From contig CAZTTS010000016.1 of the NCBI GenBank assembly GCA_964616165.1, forward strand, positions 1 through 19,762: 19,762 nt of DNA, written 5' to 3'. Position 1 is the first letter of the stretch. Each line of letters starts with the position of its first letter. This document shows positions 6,656 to 13,442 of this stretch, in pieces. The notes under the pieces were generated by a model. The model made no database searches. It saw only the letters and a program-made list of their open reading frames with translations, and was not told the DNA's origin. The position numbers and the translations under genes were made by a program. This stretch comes from CAZCCM01 sp964616165. Its GTDB lineage: Bacteria; Bacillota; Clostridia; TANB77; CAG-508.

Positions 6656-7195
6656 ATGGAAAAGGCTTTAATAGAAGCAACCTTATTTTTATCGGGTGAT
6701 CCAATTGATATTGATTCATTGGCTAATATAATACAAAAAAGCAAGAAAGACACTAAAATTTTATTAGATGAAATGATTGAAACTAGAAAAAATACAGATA
6801 ATGGATTAGAAATTGCAAGAATTCAAAACAAATATCAATTAATAGTTAAAGATGAATTATATGACAGATTATCTCAATTTTTTGACACAAGAAGGTCTTA
6901 TTCTTTATCTAATGCAGCAATGGAGGTTTTATCAATTATTGCCTATAATGACAATATTACTAGAGCACAAATTGATGCTATTCGAGGAGTTAATTCTGAT
7001 GGTGTTGTAACTAGATTGTTAGATTATGAATTAATTGAAGAATCAGGTAAAACAAAACAACCAGGAAAACCTATGGGATATGTTGTTTCAGATAAATTTT
7101 ATTTGACTTTTGGTATATCGTCTAAACAGGAATTACCTATATTACCAGAAATTGATTTAGAAAGCTTAGAATTAGAAGAAAACACAACAAATTGA
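6656..7195 (+). CDS. scpB: Segregation and condensation protein ScpB
   Basis: ScpB binds the kleisin ScpA and, with SMC, forms the bacterial condensin that organises and segregates chromosomes. The protein has 179 residues, normal for the family. It has two winged-helix domains: the N-terminal one begins at the conserved EKALIEATLFLSGDPI, and the second includes the signature MEVLSIIAYNDNITRAQIDAIRGVNSDGVVTRLL segment (about residues 88-122) and GKPMGYVVS. The start matches the conserved family N-terminus and an in-frame TAA lies at 6641, so no longer form exists. There is no good Shine-Dalgarno at normal distance; the nearest purine run (AGAGAAAGG) ends 15 bases upstream. scpA is not adjacent, although the two usually pair. 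A clear terminator follows. Confidence 0.95.
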   Translation: MEKALIEATLFLSGDPIDIDSLANIIQKSKKDTKILLDEMIETRKNTDNGLEIARIQNKYQLIVKDELYDRLSQFFDTRRSYSLSNAAMEVLSIIAYNDNITRAQIDAIRGVNSDGVVTRLLDYELIEESGKTKQPGKPMGYVVSDKFYLTFGISSKQELPILPEIDLESLELEENTTN

Positions 7196-7216
7196 ACAAA
7201 TTAACATAAATAAAAG

Positions 7217-7244
7217 AAGAGGTTATAAATTAACCTCTTTTTTT
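7217..7244 (+). terminator. Rho-independent terminator after scpB
   Basis: A 9-bp stem AAGAGGTTA/TAACCTCTT (7217-7225 with 7231-7239) with a 5-base loop is followed by a run of seven Ts. It lies 22 bases past the scpB stop and insulates scpB from the next operon. Confidence 0.92.
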
Positions 7245-7265
7245 AGATATATCTTGCTTTTTTTG

Positions 7266-7294
7266 TTGAAAAAAGATTTTAAACAATATATAAT
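7266..7294 (+). promoter_or_regulatory. Promoter of the 7329-12484 operon
   Basis: TTGAAA (7266-7271), a 17-bp spacer and a perfect TATAAT (7289-7294) directly follow the scpB terminator. Transcription should start near 7301. No other clear promoter is seen before 12507, so it may drive everything from 7329 through ruvX. Confidence 0.82.
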
Positions 7295-7328
7295 TAGTAT
7301 AGTAAAAGAATGTTAGGAGATGAGTGCG

Positions 7329-7691
7329 ATGAATGAAACAGTAAATCTCGAAGACAGACAAGCATATGCTGAAGTAGATTTCATAATACACAATATGAAT
7401 GAAAAATACATCAATATGCTACCAAAGAAAATGTTAAACTTTTTTAAAGAGGTAAAAGATCCAGATTATGTGGTTCAAATAGATCCTAAAAAACCTTTGT
7501 ATACTCAGTCTTTAAAAGATTATACTTTTGACTTACTTAACATTTTAAATTTAAATTATTGGTGTCAAGATGAAGAAAAGAAAAAAGAAATTCTAAATAT
7601 GTTATCAACATCATCAGCAGAACCAAAATTTGAAAAACAAATGAAAAGTAATCTATTTACGGAGATTAAAGAAGAAAATAATAAAAAATAG
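7329..7691 (+). CDS. Small conserved-looking hypothetical protein, first gene of the signalling-like operon
   Basis: I do not recognise a named family. The protein has 120 residues from ATG 7329, is soluble and acidic in its first third, and looks mainly helical: VNLEDRQAYAEVDFIIHNM, then MLPKKMLNFFKEVKDPDYVVQIDPKKPLYTQ, then a helix ending NLNYWCQDEEKKKEIL. The C-terminal ~25 residues are charged and probably disordered. Start choice: AGGAG at 7315-7319 touches the ATG at 7320 but is nine bases before ATG 7329, so 7329 is preferred. It lies downstream of a consensus promoter and 9 bp before a membrane-protein gene. The MLPKK...FFKE...PLYTQ pattern resembles short uncharacterised clostridial proteins, but this is recollection of style, not a family call. 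Confidence 0.75.
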   Translation: MNETVNLEDRQAYAEVDFIIHNMNEKYINMLPKKMLNFFKEVKDPDYVVQIDPKKPLYTQSLKDYTFDLLNILNLNYWCQDEEKKKEILNMLSTSSAEPKFEKQMKSNLFTEIKEENNKK

Positions 7692-7700
7692 GAAGTAATT

Positions 7701-8255
7701 ATGAATATGAACAAAAAACAAAGATTTGCATTACTGATTATCTTTATATTTGTTTGTTTAATTTCAATTAATGTATTTGCTACAAGTCAACAAACATATG
7801 TAACATATGACAATCAAACAACAAATACTGTGGTGCCAGAGCCTAGAACTACAATTCTTCAGCCAGAGCCACGTACTGAGAATGCAATAATAACAAATAA
7901 TCCACCAAATACTGTAGTTGAAGGTGATGAAGCTTTACCTTCTAAACAAAAAACAGAGTTATTTAAGATTCAAGAACAGTCTAGAGACGCTTTGACTAAA
8001 GCTAAAGAAAAGTATAAAAATAATGCTGTGTATGGAACAATTGCCTATGTTTTAAATATAGTGAGACTAATTTCTGTTCCATTTGTTGTAGTAGGATACT
8101 TAATCAGTATTGTTTATGAATTTATTGTTGGTATGAAAAGAAGAGAAATGGTAAGAAAAGGTAGAGGAATGAGAATTACAATCTTATCAACTTTTGTAAT
8201 GGCACAAATACTACCATTAATTTTTGCGGTTGTAATTAAGTTTTGGGGGAACTAA
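7701..8255 (+). CDS. Secreted/membrane protein with signal peptide and two C-terminal membrane helices
   Basis: The protein has 184 residues and no recognised family. It opens with a basic n-region (MNMNKKQR) and a hydrophobic core to residue 27, with a plausible signal peptidase site VFA|TS. Residues 28-75 are Thr/Asn/Pro-rich and contain a duplicated PEPRT. A charged helical segment (about 80-108) precedes two membrane helices at about 113-144 and 158-181, separated by a strongly basic loop (KRREMVRKGRGMR). By the positive-inside rule the loop is cytoplasmic and both ends lie outside. The small two-helix hairpin behind a signal peptide recalls TrbC/VirB2-like pilin subunits, which is only a shape similarity. 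AGGAAG precedes the start by five bases. Its stop is two bases before the next start, so it is co-translated with the TadZ-like gene. Confidence 0.8.
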   Translation: MNMNKKQRFALLIIFIFVCLISINVFATSQQTYVTYDNQTTNTVVPEPRTTILQPEPRTENAIITNNPPNTVVEGDEALPSKQKTELFKIQEQSRDALTKAKEKYKNNAVYGTIAYVLNIVRLISVPFVVVGYLISIVYEFIVGMKRREMVRKGRGMRITILSTFVMAQILPLIFAVVIKFWGN

Positions 8256-8257
8256 GG

Positions 8258-10555
8258 ATGAAAGTTTTGTTTGCAGTAAATAATGAGAGCATATCGGAAA
8301 CTATAATAAAAAAATATCAAAAAATGAATGGCGAATTACTAGAATATAAGAATGTATATTACTATAATGCAATAGTAAAAGAAATACAAAAAGAGCATGA
8401 TTATGATTTTATAGTAATTAGTGAAGACTTAGAAACAATATCTTCAAGCGATAAAAGTAAAATTGATGTTTTTGTTTTAGACAAATTAGAAAAAATAATG
8501 GATGTGTTTAAGGTAGAGGAAATTAAACCTATACCAATATTATTTATTACAAACGAAAAAAGAACTATGAAAGATGAAATTATTCCTAATATGTTTAATC
8601 TAGGAATATACAATGCTTTGGTAGAAAAAGATAGAACAATTACAAAAATTTGTGATTTAATTAAAAATCCAAGAACAGAAGCAGAAGCTAGAACATATTA
8701 TAGATTAAAGGGTGATGATCCTTTAAGTATGGAAAAAGAAGTAGTAAATCCGAAAGAAATTAATAATATTTTAAGACATTATAAAAAGATATTAGAAATG
8801 CCTGATAGATTTAGTTCAAGCTTTGATAGAATTGTAGCTCAATATGATAATATACAATTAAAATATATTGTAGAGAAATTACCAGAAGAAGTTACTCTTG
8901 TTTTAGAAAAGGAGAATGCAAAATATAAAGAAATCATAAAAATGGAAATTCAAGAAATAGGAATAGAAGAAACTAAAACTCCTTCTGCTCCAATTGTAAC
9001 TCCTAAAACTACAGGTATAGTTATTCCAGCAGAAATAAGTAAAGAAAATATAAAATCTCAAACAAAAGTTTCGCCAATTGAAGAAGAAATTGATGAAATA
9101 GAAATTGTTGAAGAAAAACAAGAAGAATCAGAAGACTTAGACATTGAAATGCCGACAGTAGATGTAGAAGAAGATACGAATTTTAGTGAAATTGTAATTG
9201 AAGGACTAGAAGATGATTTAGATATTTTCATAGATGCTACAGAGGATGATGAAGATTTCATTCCTATTTTTGGTATGGATGAGATAGGTGTAACCGAAGA
9301 TGTATCAGCAGTTGAAGAAATAGCAGAAGAAGTAGAAGAAACAAAAGATGCTGAAGATATAATAATACCAGAAGAAACAACAGATATTGAGATTAGTGCT
9401 TTAGATGGAGAAGATATAGATATATTTGTTGATGAAGCATTAATTGACGAATCAGAAGAAGAATCTATTGTTGAAGATCCTATAAATTTAGTAGAAGAGC
9501 CAATAGCAGAAGCAGAAGAGCCTGTTGTTGAAGAACCTATAGTTCTAAAAACATCTTCAACTATTGAAAAACCTAAGATAGATATTTTTGCAGACCAAGA
9601 TGAAACTATTGGTAAAAAATTAGTTTCTCAAGATAAAAGAGATTTTATTGCACCAGACTTGACATCAGTTTTATCAAAAGATAAAAAAGCTGTTATTTTT
9701 GTTGGAACAAGTAAAAACGGAACATCATTTTTAGTAAATTCTTTAGGAATGATGTTTGCATCAATTGGGATTAATACAGCAATTCTTGATATGACCCAAA
9801 ATAGAAATAGTTATTATTTATCAACTAGAAATGATGAAAGATTAAGACAAATGGCAGTTGAATCTACAGTAAAACTTAGAGATGGGATAGCAATGGGAGT
9901 AGAGGTTGTTAAAGGCTTGACAGTATATACTGCATTACCAGGGATAAAAGATGATTTTTCTGATGCAGAAACTATTCTTTCAACCTTGATAAAAAGTTAT
10001 TCATTAGTGTTAATTGATGCAGATTTCAATACAAATTTTGGTTATTTTAGTGCAGCTCAAGAAATCTATTTAGTACAATCATTAGATGTTTTAACAATAC
10101 AACCTTTAACTGCATTTTTAAAAGAATTATTAGATGCAGGAATTTTAACAACAGAAAAAGTAAAGGTTGTTTTAAATAAAGAAGTTGCAGTAAGAGGTCT
10201 TACAAGAAAATTATTAGTTGGTGGTATTTCGACTTATAATGATCCGGCTATGTCTATTATGACTAATTTATTTGATAGGAATTTAGTTCAAGTTGCATCA
10301 ATACCTTTTGACCAAAATGTATATTCAAAGTATTTGGAAAATATAGTTGAATGTAAATATGATATATCAGGATATCCAAAAAAGTTTGTAGAAGCTTTAA
10401 AAATCTTAGCAAATATGGTTTATCCTTTAGTATCTAAACAAAGAGATATAAGTCAAGCTGGAGTTTCTCCAAATGCATCAATTAATCAACCTAAGGCTGA
10501 ACCTTTTACAAATGATATGTCTTCTACATTAGATCAAATGAGAAGAAAATTATAA
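8258..10555 (+). CDS. TadZ/CpaE-like protein with receiver-like N-terminus, acidic linker and degenerate P-loop ATPase domain
   Basis: The protein has 765 residues in three parts. Residues ~1-150 alternate strands and helices like a response-receiver fold (MKVLFAV, DYDFIVIS, IPILFIT), but the phospho-acceptor position carries no Asp. Residues ~240-460 are a very acidic low-complexity linker (EEIDEIEIVEE, EEDTNFSEIV, repeated EEP). Residues ~470-735 match a MinD/ParA/CpaE-type domain: VIFVGTSKNGTSFLVNSLG, an allele of Walker A in which GxxxxGK[ST] reads G483-TSKNG-T-S so the catalytic lysine is Thr, then NTAILDMTQNRN, then Walker B-like LVLIDADF. Receiver-plus-ParA order is that of TadZ/CpaE localisation factors, but no Tad pilus genes are present. 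ATG 8258 has GGGGGA upstream; a longer TTG start at 8243 would overlap the preceding gene. Probably a scaffold or localisation protein with little or no ATPase activity. Confidence 0.75.
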   Translation: MKVLFAVNNESISETIIKKYQKMNGELLEYKNVYYYNAIVKEIQKEHDYDFIVISEDLETISSSDKSKIDVFVLDKLEKIMDVFKVEEIKPIPILFITNEKRTMKDEIIPNMFNLGIYNALVEKDRTITKICDLIKNPRTEAEARTYYRLKGDDPLSMEKEVVNPKEINNILRHYKKILEMPDRFSSSFDRIVAQYDNIQLKYIVEKLPEEVTLVLEKENAKYKEIIKMEIQEIGIEETKTPSAPIVTPKTTGIVIPAEISKENIKSQTKVSPIEEEIDEIEIVEEKQEESEDLDIEMPTVDVEEDTNFSEIVIEGLEDDLDIFIDATEDDEDFIPIFGMDEIGVTEDVSAVEEIAEEVEETKDAEDIIIPEETTDIEISALDGEDIDIFVDEALIDESEEESIVEDPINLVEEPIAEAEEPVVEEPIVLKTSSTIEKPKIDIFADQDETIGKKLVSQDKRDFIAPDLTSVLSKDKKAVIFVGTSKNGTSFLVNSLGMMFASIGINTAILDMTQNRNSYYLSTRNDERLRQMAVESTVKLRDGIAMGVEVVKGLTVYTALPGIKDDFSDAETILSTLIKSYSLVLIDADFNTNFGYFSAAQEIYLVQSLDVLTIQPLTAFLKELLDAGILTTEKVKVVLNKEVAVRGLTRKLLVGGISTYNDPAMSIMTNLFDRNLVQVASIPFDQNVYSKYLENIVECKYDISGYPKKFVEALKILANMVYPLVSKQRDISQAGVSPNASINQPKAEPFTNDMSSTLDQMRRKL

Positions 10556-10581
10556 TTACAATTTGAAAAATAGGAAGATAA

Positions 10582-11781
10582 ATGCCAGAAATAGTTTTTG
10601 TAGTAATTTTAATAATCATAGTTTTACTTTTAATTTTATACAATTTATATGTAAAACGTAATTTTAAAACAGTTGAAAAATCAAGAAAAAGATTAGATGA
10701 CTTATCTGTATTAAATGATTTAATTAAAGTAACAGCAAGTTTAAAATCGGTTGATGAAAAAATATCCAAAATTAATGAAATATTAATACAAAAATTTAAA
10801 ATAGATTATTCATCTGTGGTAATTTTTGATGGTAAAAGCTTTGTGGCGCAAGCTACAAATGTGAGTAAAAGAAGTAAAGCTTTAATAGAAAAAGTTTATG
10901 TAAATCCTATTTTTGCAGAATCTATTCAAACTAAAGAAGCAAAATATATTACCGTAGAAAACCCTACAGACACTTTAGCATATTTAACAGAAGAAAAATC
11001 TAGAGCTAAAACAGCAATATTTTATCCATTATATATTGATTCGGTTTTTGTTGGCTTTTGGTTAATAGAATCTAGGACTCTAAAAGGCTTTCAAAATTTA
11101 GATATGCAAATTATGGTTGAAGTAAAATCTAGAATTCTAGATATTATTAGAACAATGTCTTTCCAAGCATCAATGGAGAACATGATTAAAGAAGACCTAT
11201 TTTCATCACTTAAAACTTATGAATCATTACTTACTGAAGGTAAACTACAAATGGAAAAACATAATGAGTCAACTGTGATAATGTATAGAATATCAAATAT
11301 TGAAAAAATTAATGAACAATTTTCTAGAGAAGCAGGGAATATAACTATTACTAATGTAACTAATGCAGTAAAAAATCTTTTAGAAAAATCTAGATATGAA
11401 AATATATTTGTAAGATATTCAGGTCCTAAATTTGCAATAGCTTTACCGGGAATATTACCAGATAATGTAGATAGCTTATTAAGTTCATTGCAAAAAACGG
11501 GTGAATCAGCTATAACAAGTAAATTAGAAGTTGAGCAAGCAAAGATTGATGAAATAGAAGATATAGATGAATTGTCAGATATAAAAATTGATAAAAAATC
11601 TCAAAATAAAACAAAAACAAAAGATAAAAAAGAAGAGAAAAAAGAAGAGATGAAAATTATTCCAAAATTAAATGTAGTTGCAGCTAAGTATTATAGAGGT
11701 GTAGGCCTAGAAGTATTAACCAAAGAATTAGAAGATTTTCTAGAAGAATTAGAAGTTCAATCTTCAATAACTATATTATAA
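10582..11781 (+). CDS. Membrane-anchored GAF plus degenerate GGDEF protein
   Basis: The protein has 399 residues. Residues 3-22 are one N-terminal membrane helix, followed by a basic stretch (YVKRNFKTVEKSRKR) that puts the rest in the cytoplasm. A helical linker leads to a GAF-like sensor domain (about 45-195, with LIKVTASLKSVDEKISKINEIL, then SSVVIFDG and TAIFYPLYIDSVFVGFWLIES). Residues ~225-395 resemble a GGDEF domain: the strand FVRYSGPKFAIALPG aligns with the signature loop, but GG(D/E)EF reads S280-G-P-K-F284, so diguanylate cyclase activity is not expected. A charged insert (about 325-355, rich in Lys/Glu) splits the fold before KLNVVAAKYYRGVGLEVL. It follows the TadZ-like gene by 26 bp with AGGAAG upstream, and ireB comes 24 bp later. 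It is likely a ligand-sensing or protein-binding receptor. Confidence 0.75.
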   Translation: MPEIVFVVILIIIVLLLILYNLYVKRNFKTVEKSRKRLDDLSVLNDLIKVTASLKSVDEKISKINEILIQKFKIDYSSVVIFDGKSFVAQATNVSKRSKALIEKVYVNPIFAESIQTKEAKYITVENPTDTLAYLTEEKSRAKTAIFYPLYIDSVFVGFWLIESRTLKGFQNLDMQIMVEVKSRILDIIRTMSFQASMENMIKEDLFSSLKTYESLLTEGKLQMEKHNESTVIMYRISNIEKINEQFSREAGNITITNVTNAVKNLLEKSRYENIFVRYSGPKFAIALPGILPDNVDSLLSSLQKTGESAITSKLEVEQAKIDEIEDIDELSDIKIDKKSQNKTKTKDKKEEKKEEMKIIPKLNVVAAKYYRGVGLEVLTKELEDFLEELEVQSSITIL

Positions 11782-11805
11782 TTTTAGATTTTAAAGGAGG
11801 TCACA

Positions 11806-12057
11806 ATGGTTTCAGATAAGACAATGAAATATGATGGCATTGAAGCAAATGCTCAATCAAATAAAGAAATTTTAAAAGAAGTATATGCAGCAATGGTTGA
11901 AAAAGGATATAATCCTATTAATCAAATTGTTGGGTATGTTTTATCAGGAGATCCAACATATATTACCAATCATAAAGATGCTAGAGCTCTAATTAGTAAA
12001 ATAGAAAGAGATGAGCTATTACAACAAATGATAACAACATACTTAGGATTAGATTAA
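11806..12057 (+). CDS. ireB: IreB family regulatory phosphoprotein (UPF0297)
   Basis: The protein has 83 residues, the usual IreB length, and is recognisable across its full length: DKTMKYDG near the start, then VYAAMVEKGYNPINQIVGY, LSGDPTYITNHKDAR and the terminal ATTYLGLD-like end (here MITTYLGLD). In enterococci IreB is a small dimeric substrate of the PASTA kinase IreK and lowers cephalosporin resistance when phosphorylated; Thr residues near the N-terminus are the phosphorylation candidates. Neither the kinase nor the phosphatase is in this window. The start has an exemplary AAAGGAGGT site. The stop is one base before the ruvX start, the order seen in many Firmicutes. Confidence 0.96.
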   Translation: MVSDKTMKYDGIEANAQSNKEILKEVYAAMVEKGYNPINQIVGYVLSGDPTYITNHKDARALISKIERDELLQQMITTYLGLD

Positions 12058-12058
12058 T

Positions 12059-12484
12059 ATGAGAATTTTAAGCATAGATTATGGAGATAGAAGAGTTGGG
12101 TTTGCAATTACAGATCCACTTAAAATCACGGTTCAAGGATTACATACTTTTTATTATAGTGGTAATGATAAACATATATTAAAAGAAATAGATGAAATTT
12201 TAGAAAAATATGAAGTAGAAACAATAGTTATTGGTATGCCATATAATATGGATGGAACTAAAGGATTTAGAGTTGATAAAACAGAAGCTTTCATTCATAA
12301 ATTAAAATGCAAGTATAATAAAATAAAAATAGAAATAATAGATGAAAGACTTACAACAGTTATAGCAAATAAAACAATGAATGTATTAGAGGTCAAATCT
12401 TCTAAGAAAAAAGAGCTTGTTGATACATTATCAGCTATTTATATTTTGGAAGACTATTTAAAAAAGGTTAACCCCCAAGACTAA
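12059..12484 (+). CDS. ruvX: RuvX/YqgF family RNase H-fold nuclease
   Basis: This is a small RNase H-fold protein of 141 residues, annotated in the family as a putative pre-16S rRNA nuclease or Holliday-junction resolvase. Signatures are LSIDYGDRRVGFAITDP at residues 4-20 with the first acidic residue, IVIGMPYNMDGTKG around 59-72, IIDERLTT around 95-102 and the final VDTLSAIYILEDYL with the last metal-binding Asp. All expected acidic positions are present, so it should be active. It begins one base after the ireB stop, with AGGAT inside the ireB end serving as ribosome binding site. No terminator is obvious in the 79 bases after it, where the next gene's promoter lies. Confidence 0.96.
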   Translation: MRILSIDYGDRRVGFAITDPLKITVQGLHTFYYSGNDKHILKEIDEILEKYEVETIVIGMPYNMDGTKGFRVDKTEAFIHKLKCKYNKIKIEIIDERLTTVIANKTMNVLEVKSSKKKELVDTLSAIYILEDYLKKVNPQD

Positions 12485-12506
12485 ATAAAAGAAAAAATAT
12501 ATTTGG

Positions 12507-12535
12507 TTGAAAAAACAATATAGATAAGTTATTAT
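12507..12535 (+). promoter_or_regulatory. Promoter of the DUF1292 gene
   Basis: TTGAAA (12507-12512), 17 bp, then TATTAT (12530-12535). It lies between ruvX and the DUF1292 gene and allows separate expression of the latter, with a leader of about 22 bases. Confidence 0.72.
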
Positions 12536-12563
12536 AAAAATAGAAAGCTGAAAGGAGAAAAAT

Positions 12564-12884
12564 ATGAGCGATAAAGAAGAAATTAAACCAGAAGAAGAAT
12601 TTGTAGAAGAGGATAGTGTATATCAAGTATTTGTTGACGAGGATAATAATGAAATTCCGTTTGAGATACTAGATTTCTTTGAATATGAGAATGGTGAGTA
12701 TGTAGTTTTACTACCTTTGGAAGAAGAGGAAACAGAAGAAGAAACAGAAGTAGTTATTTTTAAACTTGAAACATCAAGTGATGACGAAGAAACCTATACA
12801 GTTGTTGATGATGAAGCAGTTTTAGAAGCAGTTTTCGAAATGTTTAAACAAAGAAATAACGATATATATAATTTTTCAGACTAA
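12564..12884 (+). CDS. DUF1292 family protein
   Basis: The protein has 106 residues and is extremely acidic. The family core is visible at residues ~18-90: VYQVFVDEDNNEIPFEILDFF, EYENGEYVVLLPLE, then VVIFKLE and YTVVDDEAVLEAVFEMF. Proteins of this family follow ireB and ruvX in many Firmicutes (the yrzL-yrrK-yrzB order in Bacillus). No biochemical function is established for the family to my knowledge. A GAAAGGAG site lies six to seven bases before ATG. It has its own promoter (12507-12535) and is followed by a terminator-like hairpin at 12905-12937, so it may be a single-gene unit. Confidence 0.9.
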   Translation: MSDKEEIKPEEEFVEEDSVYQVFVDEDNNEIPFEILDFFEYENGEYVVLLPLEEEETEEETEVVIFKLETSSDDEETYTVVDDEAVLEAVFEMFKQRNNDIYNFSD

Positions 12885-12904
12885 ACATAAAATTTTAAAA
12901 TTAT

Positions 12905-12937
12905 AGGGGGGAGCATGTACTCTCCTTTTGTTTTTTT
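12905..12937 (+). terminator. Rho-independent terminator after the DUF1292 gene
   Basis: AGGGGGGAG (12905-12913) pairs with CTCTCCTTT (12920-12928) through G-C and G-T pairs with a 6-base loop, followed by G and seven Ts. The ATG at 12915 lies inside its loop, which argues against that ATG as a start codon for the following gene. Confidence 0.65.
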
Positions 12938-12947
12938 AGGAGGAAAT

Positions 12948-13415
12948 ATGGAATTAATTAGCTATATGTTTTCAATGTTTGCTGTATTTTTTTGGTTATT
13001 CAGATTAGTAGTATCTTTTGCTCCTAGTATAAATCTAAATATCCCATTTATATCATCAAACCCTACAATAGAAATTATTCTTTTATTTATATCAATACTT
13101 GGTTTAATAGGTATATTTAAGAGAAAAACATTTTTAACAGCAATATACTTAGCAAGTTTTTTTGCTTATTATGGTTATGAATTAGTTAGTGTTATTTCTA
13201 GTTCACAAGATTCTCTTTCTAGTTTAGAAATACAAAATATGACATTTTATGTGGCAGGAATTTTAATAGCTCTTGTAAACTTTTTAGATGTATTGCTTAA
13301 TAAAGAGAGAAAAGGATCTACAAAAGATACAAAGTTAGATTGGTATTATGATGAAGGTAAATTTGAGCGAGAAAAAGATGAAAGATCTGATCAAAATAGA
13401 TATAGAATAAAATAA
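12948..13415 (+). CDS. Small integral membrane protein with four predicted helices
   Basis: No named family is recognised. The protein has 155 residues from ATG 12948. Hydrophobic helices are at about 3-25 (SYMFSMFAVFFWLFRLVV), 39-57, 61-83 (TAIYLASFFAYYGYEL) and 98-118. The charged C-terminal tail ends DWYYDEGKFEREKDERSDQNRYRIK, which is likely cytoplasmic; its regular DERxDxNxYR wording looks conserved. Start choice: AGGAGG (12938-12943) directly precedes ATG 12948, whereas the longer start at 12915 falls inside the upstream terminator hairpin. No separate promoter is clear, so expression may depend on read-through. The following HopA1-like gene begins 27 bp later and probably shares the transcript. 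Confidence 0.8.
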   Translation: MELISYMFSMFAVFFWLFRLVVSFAPSINLNIPFISSNPTIEIILLFISILGLIGIFKRKTFLTAIYLASFFAYYGYELVSVISSSQDSLSSLEIQNMTFYVAGILIALVNFLDVLLNKERKGSTKDTKLDWYYDEGKFEREKDERSDQNRYRIK

Positions 13416-13442
13416 AAAAGTATTAGAACAGAGAATACAATA

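Noticed and set aside
7320..7328. Start at ATG 7320 for the first gene of the module
   Set aside because: The AGGAG site touches this ATG with no spacing; ATG 7329 has nine bases of spacing.
8243..8257. TTG start for the TadZ-like gene
   Set aside because: It overlaps the preceding gene; ATG 8258 has GGGGGA at good distance and begins with a typical first strand MKVLFAV.
12915..12947. Upstream start for the four-helix membrane protein
   Set aside because: It lies in the loop of a terminator hairpin and adds 11 residues; ATG 12948 has its own AGGAGG.
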